Below the pieces are notes generated by a model, which was given only the letters and a program-made list of their open reading frames with translations, was not told where the DNA came from and ran no database searches. 64,000 nt of DNA from Belnapia sp. F-4-1. Its GTDB lineage: Bacteria; Pseudomonadota; Alphaproteobacteria; Acetobacterales; Acetobacteraceae. Made by a program: the position numbers and the translations under genes. Shown here in pieces: positions 63,512 through 64,000 of the stretch (position 1 is the stretch's first letter; every line of letters begins with the position of its first letter). The stretch is taken from contig NZ_KN676113.1 of NCBI RefSeq assembly GCF_000802185.1, forward strand, positions 4,421,430 through 4,485,429, read 5' to 3'.

Positions 63512-64000
63512 TTAGCCCCTCGCCCGCACCGTCTCCGGCAGCGGGATGAACTCCACCGAGTCGGTGGGGACCTTGGGGAAGCGGCTAGCCTGCCAGTCCT
63601 CCTTCGCCTGCTGGATGCGGTCATGCGAGGAGGAGACGAAATTCCAGAAAACGTAGCGTGGCCCGTCCATTGCTGCCCCGCCCAGCAGCAGCAGGCGCGC
63701 CCCTTCCGGCCCGGCCCGGAGCGCGAGGCCGGAACGCGGATGGAAGACCAGCATCCGCCCCGCCTCGTGCCGATCCTCGCCGACCGTCACGGCACCCTCG
63801 ACCACATAGGCGGCGCGCTCCTCATGCCGGTCGGGCATCGGCACCACCGCCCCCGGCGCCAGCACAGCATCGGCATAGAAGAGCGGCGAGGAGACGGCGA
63901 CCGGTGCCTTCATACCCCAGCCCTCGCCCGCGATCAGGCGGAGCCGCAGCCCGTCCTCTTCCACCAGCGGCAAGGTTGCCGCTGAATGGTGAGCGAAATC
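63512..64000 (-). CDS. pirin family protein (5' end beyond the window)
   Basis: The frame is open to the window edge (a TTG at 63973 is internal). The visible part is the C-terminal cupin of pirin: EEDGLRLRLIAGEGWGMKAPVAVSSPLFYADAVL, RHEERAAYVVEGAVTVG, RMLVFHPRSG, LLLGGAAMDGPRYVFWNFVSSSHDRIQQAKEDWQ. Bacterial pirins act as quercetinase-like or regulatory cupins. The N-terminal cupin with the metal histidines is outside the window. Confidence 0.9.
   Translation of the reverse strand, partial: DFAHHSAATLPLVEEDGLRLRLIAGEGWGMKAPVAVSSPLFYADAVLAPGAVVPMPDRHEERAAYVVEGAVTVGEDRHEAGRMLVFHPRSGLALRAGPEGARLLLLGGAAMDGPRYVFWNFVSSSHDRIQQAKEDWQASRFPKVPTDSVEFIPLPETVRARG

Overview
The window joins two very different pieces of DNA. 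From about 40.2 kb to the right end it is compact, very GC-rich and full of orthodox housekeeping genes. The gene set (hemB, metY, rpiB, glyA-nrdR, mltB-rlpA-dacF-type, tmk-holB-metG-tatD, mazG, plus a malonate-use cluster) and codon use suggest an alphaproteobacterium, most likely Acetobacteraceae (Roseomonas-like); this is inference from gene content. From 1 to about 39.4 kb the DNA is a mosaic accessory region of lower and variable GC. It carries phage and replicon remnants, several generations of insertion sequences, a serine recombinase and many candidate conflict or defence genes. No tRNA, integrase or attachment site marks the island edges in this window.

Layout. 0-4 kb: DUF4393 protein, HNH nuclease, RelA/SpoT-domain protein lying between an intact HNH 3' end and a second HNH 3' end, and a TIR/deoxyribosyltransferase-like protein with a winged helix. 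4.2-7.2 kb: a probable operon of DUF6641, a 50-residue protein and a tandem AAA+ ATPase. 7.5-12.3 kb: two copies (one or both decayed) of a divergent DUF6626 / HUH-replicase module around membrane protein genes and a broken phage terminase gene. 12.3-15.4 kb: a 7-bp tandem repeat, an H-NS-like protein, a DUF6876 protein and a PD-(D/E)XK-like protein. 16.6-19.4 kb: an EVE/ScoMcrA-like HNH restriction candidate and a serine resolvase.

20.0-26.5 kb holds the most striking unit: a tight four-gene operon encoding a Trypco1 protein, a trypsin-like protease with a C-terminal inactive-STAND-like domain, a MoxR AAA+ ATPase and an 1112-residue polytopic membrane protein. It looks like a protease- and ATPase-controlled conflict system with a membrane-bound output. 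It is followed by two convergent alpha/beta hydrolases (DUF900 and DUF2235). 30.5-35.4 kb is a nest of transposons: an IS3-type element split by IS66 remains and an IS21 element, whose istA carries a 4-bp duplication frameshift and a 240-bp MITE-like insertion. 35.5-39.4 kb is a three-gene cluster (coiled-coil protein, possible tRNA-guanine-transglycosylase-like protein, large unknown protein).

In the core part, malonyl-CoA decarboxylase, a MatC-type carrier and a CaiB/BaiF CoA-transferase form a likely malonate uptake and degradation route. tmk-holB-metG-tatD-MBL is a classic overlapping operon. The intergenic region before mazG contains a dense cluster of DnaA-box-like 9-mers around an AT-rich core and deserves an origin test.
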